A stretch of 64,000 nt of DNA from JBCBKU01 sp965267475 (lineage in GTDB: Bacteria; Pseudomonadota; Alphaproteobacteria; Rhodobacterales; Rhodobacteraceae): assembly GCA_965267475.1 (NCBI GenBank), contig OZ254079.1:2480001-2544000 (forward strand). Reading direction: 5' to 3'. Under the pieces are notes generated by a model. It worked only from the letters and a program-made list of their open reading frames with translations, was not told where the DNA came from and made no database searches. Shown here one piece after another: positions 50,873 through 59,786 of the stretch. Numbering within the stretch: position 1 is the first letter of the stretch; each line of letters starts with the position of its first letter. The position numbers and the translations under genes are program-made.

Positions 50873-51790
50873 ATGCCGATCACCCTGCCCTCTGACCTGC
50901 CCGCCTATTCCGTCCTGAAGGACGAAGGCGTGATGGTCATGTCGGACACGCGCGCCGCGCGGCAGGATATCCGGCCGCTGAAGATCGGGCTTCTGAACCT
51001 GATGCCCAAAAAGATTCAGACCGAAAACCAGTTCGCCCGTCTGATCGGGGCCACGCCCTTGCAGATCGAACTACACCTGATCCGAATGTCCGAGCATCAG
51101 ACCAAAACAACTGCGGCCGAGCACATGGCGACTTTCTATCGTCCCTTTCAGGAGGTGAAGGCCGAGAAGTTCGACGGTCTGATCATCACCGGTGCGCCGA
51201 TTGAGCATCTGGCATTCGAGGACGTCACCTATTGGGATGAACTGCGCGAAGTCATGGACTGGACCCAGACCAACGTACAGTCGACCTTCGGCGTCTGCTG
51301 GGGTGGGATGGCGATGATCAACCACTTCCACGGCGTGGCGAAGCATATGCTGGATGCCAAAGCCTTCGGTTGCTTCCGACACACCAATCTGGTCCCCGAC
51401 AGTCCCTATCTACGCGGGTTTTCCGACGACTGCGTGATTCCGGTCAGCCGCTGGACGGAAATGCGCCAGTCCGAGATCGACTGGGCCGATGGTCTGACGA
51501 CGCTTCTGGGTTCGGACGATGTGGGGCCTTGCCTGGTTGAAGATGCCCGGCACCGGGCGCTCTATATCTTCAACCATTTCGAATACGACAATGGCACGCT
51601 CAAGGAAGAATACGACCGCGACGTGAAAGCGGGCACGCCGATTAACGTGCCCATCAACTACTATCCCGATGACGATCCCGCGCGCGATCCGATCAACCGC
51701 TGGAGATCGCACGCCCACCTTCTATATGGCAACTGGATCAACGAAATTTACCAGTCGACGCCATATGACATTGAAGACATTGGGACTTAG
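50873..51790 (+). CDS. metA: Homoserine O-acyltransferase, predicted acetyl-CoA specific (MetA family)
   Basis: This 305-residue enzyme acylates homoserine for methionine synthesis. The MetA fold is shown by PLKIGLLNLMPKKIQTENQF, by the nucleophile Cys142 in STFGVCWGGMAM, and by IFNHFEYDNGTL with the His-Glu pair. Residue 111 is Glu (TGAPIEHLAF). In this family Glu at 111 goes with acetyl-CoA use and Gly with succinyl-CoA use, so the product is predicted to be O-acetylhomoserine. No SAM riboswitch fits in the 36-bp gap upstream. GGAG eight bases before the ATG supports the start. Confidence 0.92.
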   Translation: MPITLPSDLPAYSVLKDEGVMVMSDTRAARQDIRPLKIGLLNLMPKKIQTENQFARLIGATPLQIELHLIRMSEHQTKTTAAEHMATFYRPFQEVKAEKFDGLIITGAPIEHLAFEDVTYWDELREVMDWTQTNVQSTFGVCWGGMAMINHFHGVAKHMLDAKAFGCFRHTNLVPDSPYLRGFSDDCVIPVSRWTEMRQSEIDWADGLTTLLGSDDVGPCLVEDARHRALYIFNHFEYDNGTLKEEYDRDVKAGTPINVPINYYPDDDPARDPINRWRSHAHLLYGNWINEIYQSTPYDIEDIGT

Positions 51791-52727
51791 CTTTCTGGTT
51801 TTCGCGGCCCTGATCGGGGCCGCGGCGGTCTTCGTGCAAATGCGGGCGGCGGCGCGGGAACGCGACGCAGTGGCGGCGCATCCCCCGACGGGTCAGTTCA
51901 TCGAAGTCGGCGGCGTCAGGATCCACGCCCATGTGGAAGGCGACGGCCCGGATCTGGTTCTCATCCATGGCTCCAGCGGCAACACCCGCGACTTCACCTT
52001 CCGGATGGTCAATGCGCTGAAAGACCGGTACCGCGTGATCGCGCTGGACCGCCCGGGGCTGGGCCATTCAGACCGGTTGAAGGGGGATGAAGGGCTGGCG
52101 GCGCAGTCACGCGTGTTGCAGGCGGCGGCGGCGGAATTGGGGGCCAAGCGGCCCCTGATCGTCGGGCAAAGCTATGGCGGATCGGTAGGCCTTGCCTGGG
52201 CCGTTCACCACCCGGACAAAATTGCCGGGCTTGTTCTACTCGGGTCACCCTCTAACCCTTGGGACGGCAGCGTGCCCGCACTTTATCGTGTGACATCGCA
52301 TCCCATCGGGGCGGCAGTGTTAGTGCCTCTGATCACCGCATTTGTCCCAGAGGATCGCGTCACCGAAGGCATTGCCAGCGTTTTTGAACCGCAGGATCCG
52401 CCCGAAGGGTACGGCGCCCGTATCGGCGCGCGGCTGGCCTTGACCCGAAAAACATTCCGGACCAACGCGGCGCATCGCGCCGAGCTTTTCGATGAGATCC
52501 TGGCGCTGCAACCCCGCTATGGCGAAATCAGCATTCCGGTTGAAATCGTGCATGGCACCGCCGACCCGATCGTCCCGATCGAGATCCATTCGATCCCGCT
52601 TTCGACCCAGATCGACGGGGCGGTTCTCACCCCGCTTGAAGGGGTTGGACACATGCCGCACCATATCGACCCGGAAGCCACGCTTGCCGCCATAGATCGC
52701 GCCGCTTCCCGCGCTGGATTGCGCTAA
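51765..52727 (+). CDS. Alpha/beta hydrolase with N-terminal membrane anchor
   Basis: This 320-residue protein has an N-terminal hydrophobic anchor (TLKTLGLSFLVFAALIGAAA). A canonical alpha/beta hydrolase fold follows: VLIHGSSGNTRDF oxyanion strand, LIVGQSYGGSVGLAW nucleophile elbow with Ser, IVHGTADPIVP for the Asp and GVGHMPHH for the His. The substrate is unknown. Start ATG 51765 lies within the metA 3' end (26-bp overlap), suggesting translational coupling. Confidence 0.82.
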   Translation: MTLKTLGLSFLVFAALIGAAAVFVQMRAAARERDAVAAHPPTGQFIEVGGVRIHAHVEGDGPDLVLIHGSSGNTRDFTFRMVNALKDRYRVIALDRPGLGHSDRLKGDEGLAAQSRVLQAAAAELGAKRPLIVGQSYGGSVGLAWAVHHPDKIAGLVLLGSPSNPWDGSVPALYRVTSHPIGAAVLVPLITAFVPEDRVTEGIASVFEPQDPPEGYGARIGARLALTRKTFRTNAAHRAELFDEILALQPRYGEISIPVEIVHGTADPIVPIEIHSIPLSTQIDGAVLTPLEGVGHMPHHIDPEATLAAIDRAASRAGLR

Positions 52728-52771
52728 GCCCCCGGAACACCTAGGTTTCAGGGAAAGTGAAAGAGCGTAAC

Positions 52772-53641
52772 ATGACCCTTCCCTTCGACGGCGCGATCTC
52801 GACCTTCTTTGAAAAGACGGCGCCGGACGACATCAGAGAAGCCATCGAGAACAGCAACAAGAAGGACATCCTGTCCGACAGCTATCCTTACGGCGAACGG
52901 ATGGACCGGGACGACTATGAGGATGAGATCGGATCGCTTCAGCTCGAACTGGCCAAACTGCAAGCCGACGTCCGCGAGACGGGCAAACGCATCGTCGTCG
53001 TGTTCGAAGGCCGCGATGCTGCCGGAAAAGGCGGCACAATCAAACGCTTCCGGGAAAATCTTAATCCTCGTATCGCGCGCGTTGTGGCCCTGTCGAAGCC
53101 GTCGGATCGCGAAACCGGGCAATGGTATTTCCAGCGCTATGTCGATCACCTGCCGACGGCGGGCGAAATCGTGTTCTTCGACCGGTCCTGGTATAACCGC
53201 GCCGTGGTCGAGCATGTGTTTGAGTTCTGCACGCCCAAACAGCGCAAGCACTTCTTCCAGCAACTGCCGGCATTCGAAGACATGCTGGTCGACGAAGGCA
53301 TCCATCTTGTGAAGCTCTGGCTGAATGTAGGTCGCGCCGAGCAACTCCGCCGGTTTCTCGCCCGCGAGAAGGACCCATTGAAGCAATGGAAACTCAGCTG
53401 GATCGATGTCGAAGGCCTGAACCGATGGGACGGGTACACGGACGCGATCCGCGAAACGTTTGAGAAATCACACACGAAATCGGCGCCCTGGACGATTGTC
53501 CGGACCGACGACAAGCGCCGGGCCCGGATCGCCGCGATCAGGAGCGTCCTGTCGGGGCTCGACTACGCGGGCAAATCCAAGGACGCCGCAAAAGACCCGG
53601 ATGCCAAGATCTGCGGGGGACCTGAGATCTGGGATGCCTAA
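52772..53641 (+). CDS. ppk2: Polyphosphate kinase 2
   Basis: This 289-residue PPK2-family enzyme transfers phosphate between polyphosphate and nucleotides. Walker A is VVFEGRDAAGKGGTIKRF, the lid region is ALSKPSDRETGQWYFQRYVDHLP, and FFDRSWYNRAVVEHVFEFC is the Walker B/substrate region. It is a one-domain form, which usually acts on nucleoside diphosphates. An upstream in-frame GTG at 52757 is possible, but ATG 52772 gives the normal length. It overlaps the downstream TetR gene by 8 bp. Confidence 0.93.
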   Translation: MTLPFDGAISTFFEKTAPDDIREAIENSNKKDILSDSYPYGERMDRDDYEDEIGSLQLELAKLQADVRETGKRIVVVFEGRDAAGKGGTIKRFRENLNPRIARVVALSKPSDRETGQWYFQRYVDHLPTAGEIVFFDRSWYNRAVVEHVFEFCTPKQRKHFFQQLPAFEDMLVDEGIHLVKLWLNVGRAEQLRRFLAREKDPLKQWKLSWIDVEGLNRWDGYTDAIRETFEKSHTKSAPWTIVRTDDKRRARIAAIRSVLSGLDYAGKSKDAAKDPDAKICGGPEIWDA

Positions 53642-54251
53642 GCGCGGCTATCACCACGGCAATCTGCGCCAGGCTTTGGTCGACGCGGCACTTGAGCTGA
53701 TCGAGGCGAAGGGCCCAACCGGGTTCACGCTGTCCGAAGCAGCGAAGACTGCGGGTGTGACGCCAGCGGCCGTCTATCGCCATTTCGAAGGGCGCGAGGA
53801 TCTGATCGCCGAGGCCGCGCGTCAGGGGTATGAGATCTTCGCCGATCTTATGGAATACGCCTATGACACCGGCCAGCCCTCGGCATTGGCGTCCTTCGAA
53901 GCGACGGGGCGCGCCTATTTGGCCTTCGCGCGCAAGTATCCTGGCCATTACGTTGCGATGTTCGAATCCGGGATTTCGATCAACCGGACACCGGAACTCG
54001 CGACGGTGGCCAACCGCGCTTTCGGTGTGTTGGAGAAATCTGCCGCCAACTTGTCAGAACACATCCCGCCCGATAAACGCCCGCCGCCGCAGATGTTCTC
54101 GGCCCATATCTGGGCGATGAGCCACGGTGTGGTGGAGCTGTTCGCGCGGGGCTCTCCCGGGACCAAATCGCCCTTCCCGCCCGAGGACCTGTTGGAAACC
54201 GGGATCGGGATTTATCTGCGGGGTCTCGGCCTTGTGGCGCCGGATGAGTAA
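53634..54251 (+). CDS. TetR-family transcriptional regulator
   Basis: This 205-residue regulator has the TetR helix-turn-helix in residues 10-55 (TLSEAAKTAGVTPAAVYRHFEGREDLI). The C-terminal ligand domain includes the IWAMSHGVVELFARG segment of the WHG-type subfamily. The ATG lies inside the end of ppk2, so expression may be coupled to polyphosphate metabolism. Its ligand is unknown, and no obvious efflux gene is adjacent. Confidence 0.88.
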   Translation: MPKRGYHHGNLRQALVDAALELIEAKGPTGFTLSEAAKTAGVTPAAVYRHFEGREDLIAEAARQGYEIFADLMEYAYDTGQPSALASFEATGRAYLAFARKYPGHYVAMFESGISINRTPELATVANRAFGVLEKSAANLSEHIPPDKRPPPQMFSAHIWAMSHGVVELFARGSPGTKSPFPPEDLLETGIGIYLRGLGLVAPDE

Positions 54252-54263
54252 GGTGACGCAGAC

Positions 54264-55631
54264 CTAGCCTTCATACACCTCGGAACTGGCGCCCAGATAG
54301 TTGTCCCACGCAAACCAATACGCGATGTGACCGGCCATTCGGGGTGCGCGGCGGCCATCCGGTGCGGCCAAAGCATCTTCCCGAAGGGTCCATTGCACCC
54401 CATCCGCCGTCAGATCCGCCGCGAACTCCAGATCGCCGCGGTCATAGGCCCGAACTTCGCGCCGCGCGGCATCTCCGATCAGAACGACATTCTGAAACCC
54501 GATCCGGTCGTTGATGACCCGCCCCCCTTCAAACGCATCCAGCGGCCAGGCCTTTGAAGCACCTGGCGCGTGCATCCCGAAGACATAGCTTTTCTGTTTT
54601 CGCTCGGACTGATCCACCAGGGCCGGGAACATCAACTGATCCGAGGCGAAATAGTCGTTATAGACCACGCCCGAGCCATAATCCCGCAGGAACCCAGTTC
54701 GAAGCGACAGCACCGAAGAGTTCGGGTTTGTTTCGCGCCAATTCTTCCATTCCGTGATGACAACCGGGCGTTGGACCAGCTCGATCCCTTCATCGACCAA
54801 CGGCCCGCTGACAGGTTTGCCGGTGAACTGGTTCCAAAGCGAATTGGTCTCGCGGTCGAACATCAGCTTGTTGGACCGATAGAGGAACCCCGAGGATCCG
54901 AAAATGAACGGGTCCGCGCGGCCATTGACCTGGGTTTCAAACAGGATGCCCGCGCCGCAAAGCGTGCAATAGGCCAAAGCAACGGGGACGCCGCCGATCA
55001 CGTCATTGAACATCTCATGCCAGCCCATGATCCGCAGGGGATAGGCACGGGTGTCGCCATTGATCGACACGCCGAAGACCAGATCGTCGTCCAAGAGGTA
55101 CCCGGCCTCGGACGCCGCGATCATGGGCGGGTTGTCCAGCGACGGTATTCCGTCCTTCCGGACACCGCCCCAGGCAATCTCTTCGAACCGGATGGTCATG
55201 GCTTCGGGCTGCATATATTTGGGTGACAGGAAGACATCCCAGGTCGGATCAAGTCCCAAAAGCACGTCGATTTTGTGGTCGATGAAAGCGGGGTGAGAGG
55301 CGATGTCGGGGCGCCCTTCCTGCCAGAGCATCCAGTCATGCCAGTCTTCGTGGCTTTCCCCGGTCAACTGTTGAAGCGTTTCGTGGATCAGGCCATCCGG
55401 CGCCCAGGAAAACCGGAGCGAAAAGATCAGTGAAGATACAAGATCAAGCCCACCGCGTTCCTTGATCGCGACAAGAGTGTCGAAAAAAGACTGCGTGTCG
55501 CGGCCCTGAAGCGCGCGCAAGGCGGACGGGACGTCAAATGCGACTGAGGCGCTTGTTTGCGCGGTGGCCCCCAAGGGCATCGCGCTGGCGGCGGCGGCAC
55601 TGGCCAAAAGGCGGCGACGGGTGATCGACAT
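54264..55631 (-). CDS. DUF3179-domain secreted protein
   Basis: This 455-residue protein starts with a twin-arginine-like signal peptide (SITRRRLLASAAAASAMPLG) and ends with a DUF3179 domain. FGVSINGDTRAYPLRIMGWHEMFNDVIGGVPVALAYCTLCGAGILFE, read as consecutive blocks, is the domain's hallmark, with the Cys pair in YCTLCG. The family is usually extracytoplasmic and its biochemical role is unknown; the Cys pair may bind metal or form a disulfide. ATG 55631 follows an AGGAGATATG site. It is transcribed on the same strand as the agl operon but is probably separate. Confidence 0.85.
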   Translation of the reverse strand: MSITRRRLLASAAAASAMPLGATAQTSASVAFDVPSALRALQGRDTQSFFDTLVAIKERGGLDLVSSLIFSLRFSWAPDGLIHETLQQLTGESHEDWHDWMLWQEGRPDIASHPAFIDHKIDVLLGLDPTWDVFLSPKYMQPEAMTIRFEEIAWGGVRKDGIPSLDNPPMIAASEAGYLLDDDLVFGVSINGDTRAYPLRIMGWHEMFNDVIGGVPVALAYCTLCGAGILFETQVNGRADPFIFGSSGFLYRSNKLMFDRETNSLWNQFTGKPVSGPLVDEGIELVQRPVVITEWKNWRETNPNSSVLSLRTGFLRDYGSGVVYNDYFASDQLMFPALVDQSERKQKSYVFGMHAPGASKAWPLDAFEGGRVINDRIGFQNVVLIGDAARREVRAYDRGDLEFAADLTADGVQWTLREDALAAPDGRRAPRMAGHIAYWFAWDNYLGASSEVYEG

Positions 55632-55747
55632 GGGGCATATCTCCTCCGAAAGTCGGAGGACCATGCCAGAAAACGCACCCACGACATATCACAGGCCAGT
55701 CAGTTCAAGGGAACGTGACCGGCCTGCCAGGAGGAAACCGGAATGGA

Positions 55748-56842
55748 TTAGGCGTCGCGGTAGAGAAGCGAAACGCCGTTTGAGAAGAGATGCACCTTGG
55801 CGGGATCAGCGCCCAGGCGGATGGTGTTGCCACGCACGTTACGGTGTATGCCCTGCAATTTACCGATGACCGGGGCTGCGTCCGCCTCTGCGTGGAAATA
55901 AAGAAGCGTGACCTCGCCCAGGGCCTCGTCATAATTAACGCGGCCCTCATAGATATGCGCGCCATCGGTGGCCACGAAATCCTCGGGACGGATCCCGATA
56001 TTGACCTTCAGGCCCCGATCGCTGTCCTTGGTCGCCACGCTGGACACGGCTGTTCCGCCGCCATCGAGTGTGATCGTCGTCTGTTCACCTGTGCCGGTGA
56101 TTTCACCGGGCAGAAGGTTCATGGCGGGTGAGCCGATAAACTGGGCCACGAATTCGCTGTTCGGTCTTTCGTACAGTTCCAGCGGCGAGCCCACTTGCGC
56201 GATGCCCTTGTTGGCCAGAACCACAATCCGGCTGGCCAACGTCATGGCTTCGACCTGGTCGTGCGTGACGTAGATCATGGTCGATTCCGGCATCTGCTCT
56301 TTCAACTGAGCAATTTCGATCCGGGTCGCGACACGAAGGGCCGCATCGAGGTTCGAAAGCGGCTCGTCGAACAGATAAACCTTTGGATCCCGCACAATCG
56401 ACCGGCCAATGGCCACCCGCTGACGCTGACCGCCCGAAAGGGCCTTGGGCAACCGGTCAAGATATTGGGTGAGTTGTAGCTTGTCGGCCGCCGATTTGAC
56501 CTTTTCCTTGATCTCGGCTTCCGGCGTCTTCTGAAGGCGCAGCGCGAAGGCCATGTTGTCGTAGACGGTCATATGCGGGTAAAGCGCGTAAGACTGGAAC
56601 ACCATCGCGATGCCGCGCTCGGACGGTGGCACGTCATTGACCACGACATCGTCGATCTCAAGCGTGCCGGCGGTGATCTTCTCAAGCCCCGCCACCATGC
56701 GCAGAAGCGTCGATTTTCCGCAGCCCGACGGGCCCACGAAAACGATCAATTCGCCGGTCTTGATGTCAAGATCGATGTTTTTCAGAACCTCGACCGTGCC
56801 GCCATAGGCCTTGCCGACATCTGTCATCTTTAGGTTGGCCAT
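55748..56842 (-). CDS. aglK: Alpha-glucoside ABC transporter ATPase
   Basis: This 364-residue ATPase of the MalK/UgpC type has VFVGPSGCGKSTLLRMVAG (Walker A), LSGGQRQRVAIGRSIVRD (signature), VYLFDEPLSNLDAALR (Walker B) and a TOBE domain at the C-terminus. It energises uptake through AglF and AglG. The operon order aglE-F-G-A-K leaves no doubt about its partner. It is 21 bp from the aglA stop. The C-terminal domain may accept regulation by unphosphorylated sugar PTS proteins, as in MalK relatives, but that is not visible here. Confidence 0.95.
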   Translation of the reverse strand: MANLKMTDVGKAYGGTVEVLKNIDLDIKTGELIVFVGPSGCGKSTLLRMVAGLEKITAGTLEIDDVVVNDVPPSERGIAMVFQSYALYPHMTVYDNMAFALRLQKTPEAEIKEKVKSAADKLQLTQYLDRLPKALSGGQRQRVAIGRSIVRDPKVYLFDEPLSNLDAALRVATRIEIAQLKEQMPESTMIYVTHDQVEAMTLASRIVVLANKGIAQVGSPLELYERPNSEFVAQFIGSPAMNLLPGEITGTGEQTTITLDGGGTAVSSVATKDSDRGLKVNIGIRPEDFVATDGAHIYEGRVNYDEALGEVTLLYFHAEADAAPVIGKLQGIHRNVRGNTIRLGADPAKVHLFSNGVSLLYRDA

Positions 56843-56863
56843 GTCTTGTCCCCTCTTCCGCGC

Positions 56864-58537
56864 TTAGGCGTCCGCGCCCGCTGCATCCTGCGCGAACAGC
56901 GCTGTGTGCGGTTCCAATGTGACTGAGCCACCCTCCAGCGACACGCTGAACGGAGCTCCCTTCAGGATCTGCCAGTCCCCTTCCGGCAAATCGATATCTT
57001 GAACGTTTTCCGACAGGTTGAACCCGCAAAGTATGCGTGCCCCGTCATGGATCCTCGTGAACAGAACAGTTGCCTCATCGGCATGGATCAACGCGAACGT
57101 GCCTTTCGACAGCGCAGGCACGGTCCGCCGGAACTCCAAGAGATCCTGGTAGAAGCCCAACATCGACGCGTCGTCCTGCTGCTGCGCGGTGACCGATTTG
57201 TTCAGATGCTCCATCGCGACCGGCAGCCAGGGTTTCGCATCGGTAAACCCGCCATTCTGGTTATCAGTGACCCAGGGCATTGGCGTCCGGCATCCGTCGC
57301 GACCCCGGAACTTGGGCCAGAAGCGGATGCCATAGGGATCTTGCAGATCCTCAAACGCCACATAGGCCTCAGTCAGCCCAAGCTCTTCGCCTTGATACAG
57401 GCAAATCGATCCGCGCAGGCTGGCCAGAAGCGCGGCGGCCACCCGCTGCGCCCCGTCGGACATATGCCAGCGCGAGGCGTGGCGCACCACGTCATGGTTC
57501 GAATAAGCCCAGCAAGCCCACCCATCGCCGATCTTCGCTTCATACTGGGTCAGAACCTCGGCTACGCGCGTGCCTGTGAGCGCGTCGCCCGACAGAAACT
57601 CAAACGTATAGCACATATGCACCTTGTCGCCGCCCGAGGTGTATTCGGCCTGGATGTCTAACCCGTATTGGGCGTCACCGACCTCACCCACTGCTGCGGC
57701 CGCAGGGTATTCGTCCAGGACGGCGCGGAACCGCCTTAGGAACTCAAGGTTTTCCGGCTGGTTCTTGTCATAGAGATGGTTCTGCCAGTTGTATGGGTTC
57801 ACGGCAGGCGCAATGGCATCGTTCCGATCGCCCGGCAACAGCGCGGGATTGTCGCGCAGTTTCGGGTCGTGGAAGTAGAAGTTGATCGTGTCCAGCCGGA
57901 AGCCGTCCACACCGCGATCCAGCCAGAACCGCACAACATCCAAAAGCGCGTCCTGCACCTCAGGATTGTGGAAGTTCAGGTCGGGCTGTTCCTTGAGGAA
58001 GTTGTGCAGATAGTACTGCATCCGCTCCCCGTCCCATTCCCAGGCCGGACCGCCGAAGATCGACAGCCAGTTGGTAGGTGGGCCGCCATCAGGTTTGGCA
58101 TCGGCCCAGACGTACCAGTCCGATTTGGCGTTCTCGCCCGACGTCCGGCTTTCCTTGAACCAGGGATGTTGGTCCGAGGTGTGGCTGAGGACCAGATCGA
58201 TCATGACCTTTAGCCCAAGTTCATGCGCGCGTTCCAGAAGCGCATCGAAATCACCAAGCGTCCCAAACATCGGGTCCACATCGCGGTAATCTGAGACGTC
58301 GTAGCCGAAGTCCAGCATGGGCGAGGTGAAGAAGGGCGAAATCCAGATCGCATCGGCGCCCAGATCGGCGATGTACGGCAGGCGATGGATGATGCCCGCC
58401 AGATCGCCAATCCCGTCACCGTTCGAATCCTGGAACGACCGCGGATAGATCTGATAGATCACCGCACCGCGCCACCAGTCCTTGTCGACCGGTTGCTCGG
58501 GACGGGCCTGGATCGATGGATCAATCAGGTTCATCAC
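56864..58537 (-). CDS. aglA: Alpha-glucosidase, glycoside hydrolase family 13
   Basis: This 557-residue GH13 enzyme has VIYQIYPRSFQDSNGDGIGDL at the N-terminus, then DLVLSHTSDQHPWF, GVDGFRLDTINFY with the nucleophile Asp, AVGEVGDAQ with the acid/base Glu and WAYSNHDVVR with the third acidic residue. It hydrolyses imported alpha-glucosides such as sucrose, maltose or trehalose-type sugars to glucose inside the cell. The start is GTG 58537 or ATG 58534 one codon later. It lies ten bp after aglG. Confidence 0.95.
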   Translation of the reverse strand: MMNLIDPSIQARPEQPVDKDWWRGAVIYQIYPRSFQDSNGDGIGDLAGIIHRLPYIADLGADAIWISPFFTSPMLDFGYDVSDYRDVDPMFGTLGDFDALLERAHELGLKVMIDLVLSHTSDQHPWFKESRTSGENAKSDWYVWADAKPDGGPPTNWLSIFGGPAWEWDGERMQYYLHNFLKEQPDLNFHNPEVQDALLDVVRFWLDRGVDGFRLDTINFYFHDPKLRDNPALLPGDRNDAIAPAVNPYNWQNHLYDKNQPENLEFLRRFRAVLDEYPAAAAVGEVGDAQYGLDIQAEYTSGGDKVHMCYTFEFLSGDALTGTRVAEVLTQYEAKIGDGWACWAYSNHDVVRHASRWHMSDGAQRVAAALLASLRGSICLYQGEELGLTEAYVAFEDLQDPYGIRFWPKFRGRDGCRTPMPWVTDNQNGGFTDAKPWLPVAMEHLNKSVTAQQQDDASMLGFYQDLLEFRRTVPALSKGTFALIHADEATVLFTRIHDGARILCGFNLSENVQDIDLPEGDWQILKGAPFSVSLEGGSVTLEPHTALFAQDAAGADA

Positions 58538-58547
58538 ACCCGGTTCC

Positions 58548-59786
58548 TTACTTCACCGACCCGGCCAGAAGGCCGCGCACGAGATAGCGTTGCAGGGCGA
58601 AAAAGACCGCCAAGGGCACGATCATCGAGACAAAGCCGGCCGTTGCCAGGATTTCCCAGTTACCGCCGCGTGTCCCCAGAAGTTCCACGATCTGTTTGGT
58701 CATGACCGTGGTCTCGCCTGTCGCATCGATCAGGAACACAAGCGCCACCAGTAGGTCGTTCCAGGTCCAGAGGAACTGGAAGATCGCGAAGGCCGCGAGC
58801 GCCGGGAAAGACAATGGCAGGATGATCTTGGTGAAGATCTGGAACTCGGTCGCGCCATCTACCCGCGCGTTTTCGATAATGTCGCGCGGCAAGCCCACCA
58901 TGTAGTTTCGTAAGAGATAGATCGCCAGCGGCATCCCAAAGCCGGTATGGGCCAGCCAGACGCCCAAATACCCTTTTCCGATGCCGATCCCCAGATGCAG
59001 TTTCAAAAGCGGGATCAGCGCCAGCTGCAAGGGCACGACCAACAAGGCCACAACAGCCGCGATCAGGAGCGCCCGCCCCGGGAAATCCATCCAGGCCAGC
59101 GCATAGGCCGCGAAGGCCGCGATCAGAACAGGGATGATCGTCGCCGGAATAGCCACCGTCAGCGTGTTGAAGAAGGCCTTTGCCATCCCTCCGCCCGAGC
59201 CTTCGGTGAAGAGAACGGTCGAATAGTTCTCAAGCGTGAAGTCCGGCGGTGAGACTGCGGTCACGAAAAGGCGTTGCCCACGACCCGAGATCTGGTCGTC
59301 ATTGCCACGCCATTCATAGGACCCGTCGGCATTCAGCGTCATGCTTTCGCCGTCGCCCAGATCAGCCGTGTCTCCCGCCACGAAGGCGTCGATGGCACGC
59401 GACGAGGTCCCCCATGCCGTGATCTCTCCGGATCCACCGCCCTCTTCGAAGATATTTCCAGTGACAACGAACATATCGCCGTCCGCAGTTCGGAAATCGT
59501 CGGGATCCTGCGCTCGATAAACTTCGTTCACCTCGGCCGGGAACAGGGCCTTCCACCAGCCCGAGGACGAGATCTGGTCGGCTGTCCGGAATGAGGACAC
59601 GAACAGACCCACAGTCGGGAAAAGCCAAAGAAGCACCAACACAACGACCGAGATGTTGACGGCCCATGTAAGGCTCGATTTCGAGCCTGCGATGCCGTCA
59701 TCGGTTGCTTTGCTGCCTCCGAACAGGCCACGGATCATCTGGCCGGAGCCTGATGCAATCGTGCCGCGATCAGCTTGATCAGTCAT
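58548..59786 (-). CDS. aglG: Alpha-glucoside ABC transporter permease with large periplasmic insertion
   Basis: This 412-residue MalG-type permease has six helices and the EAA loop near the C-terminus (ENARVDGATEFQIFTKIILPLSFPAL). Between helix one and helix two it contains a polar segment of more than 100 residues, rich in Gly, Asp and Ser (for example EEGGGSGEITAWG), absent from ordinary MalG. AglG-family proteins are known to be longer than MalG. It starts at an ATG overlapping the aglF stop and is the second membrane subunit of the transporter. Confidence 0.93.
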   Translation of the reverse strand: MTDQADRGTIASGSGQMIRGLFGGSKATDDGIAGSKSSLTWAVNISVVVLVLLWLFPTVGLFVSSFRTADQISSSGWWKALFPAEVNEVYRAQDPDDFRTADGDMFVVTGNIFEEGGGSGEITAWGTSSRAIDAFVAGDTADLGDGESMTLNADGSYEWRGNDDQISGRGQRLFVTAVSPPDFTLENYSTVLFTEGSGGGMAKAFFNTLTVAIPATIIPVLIAAFAAYALAWMDFPGRALLIAAVVALLVVPLQLALIPLLKLHLGIGIGKGYLGVWLAHTGFGMPLAIYLLRNYMVGLPRDIIENARVDGATEFQIFTKIILPLSFPALAAFAIFQFLWTWNDLLVALVFLIDATGETTVMTKQIVELLGTRGGNWEILATAGFVSMIVPLAVFFALQRYLVRGLLAGSVK

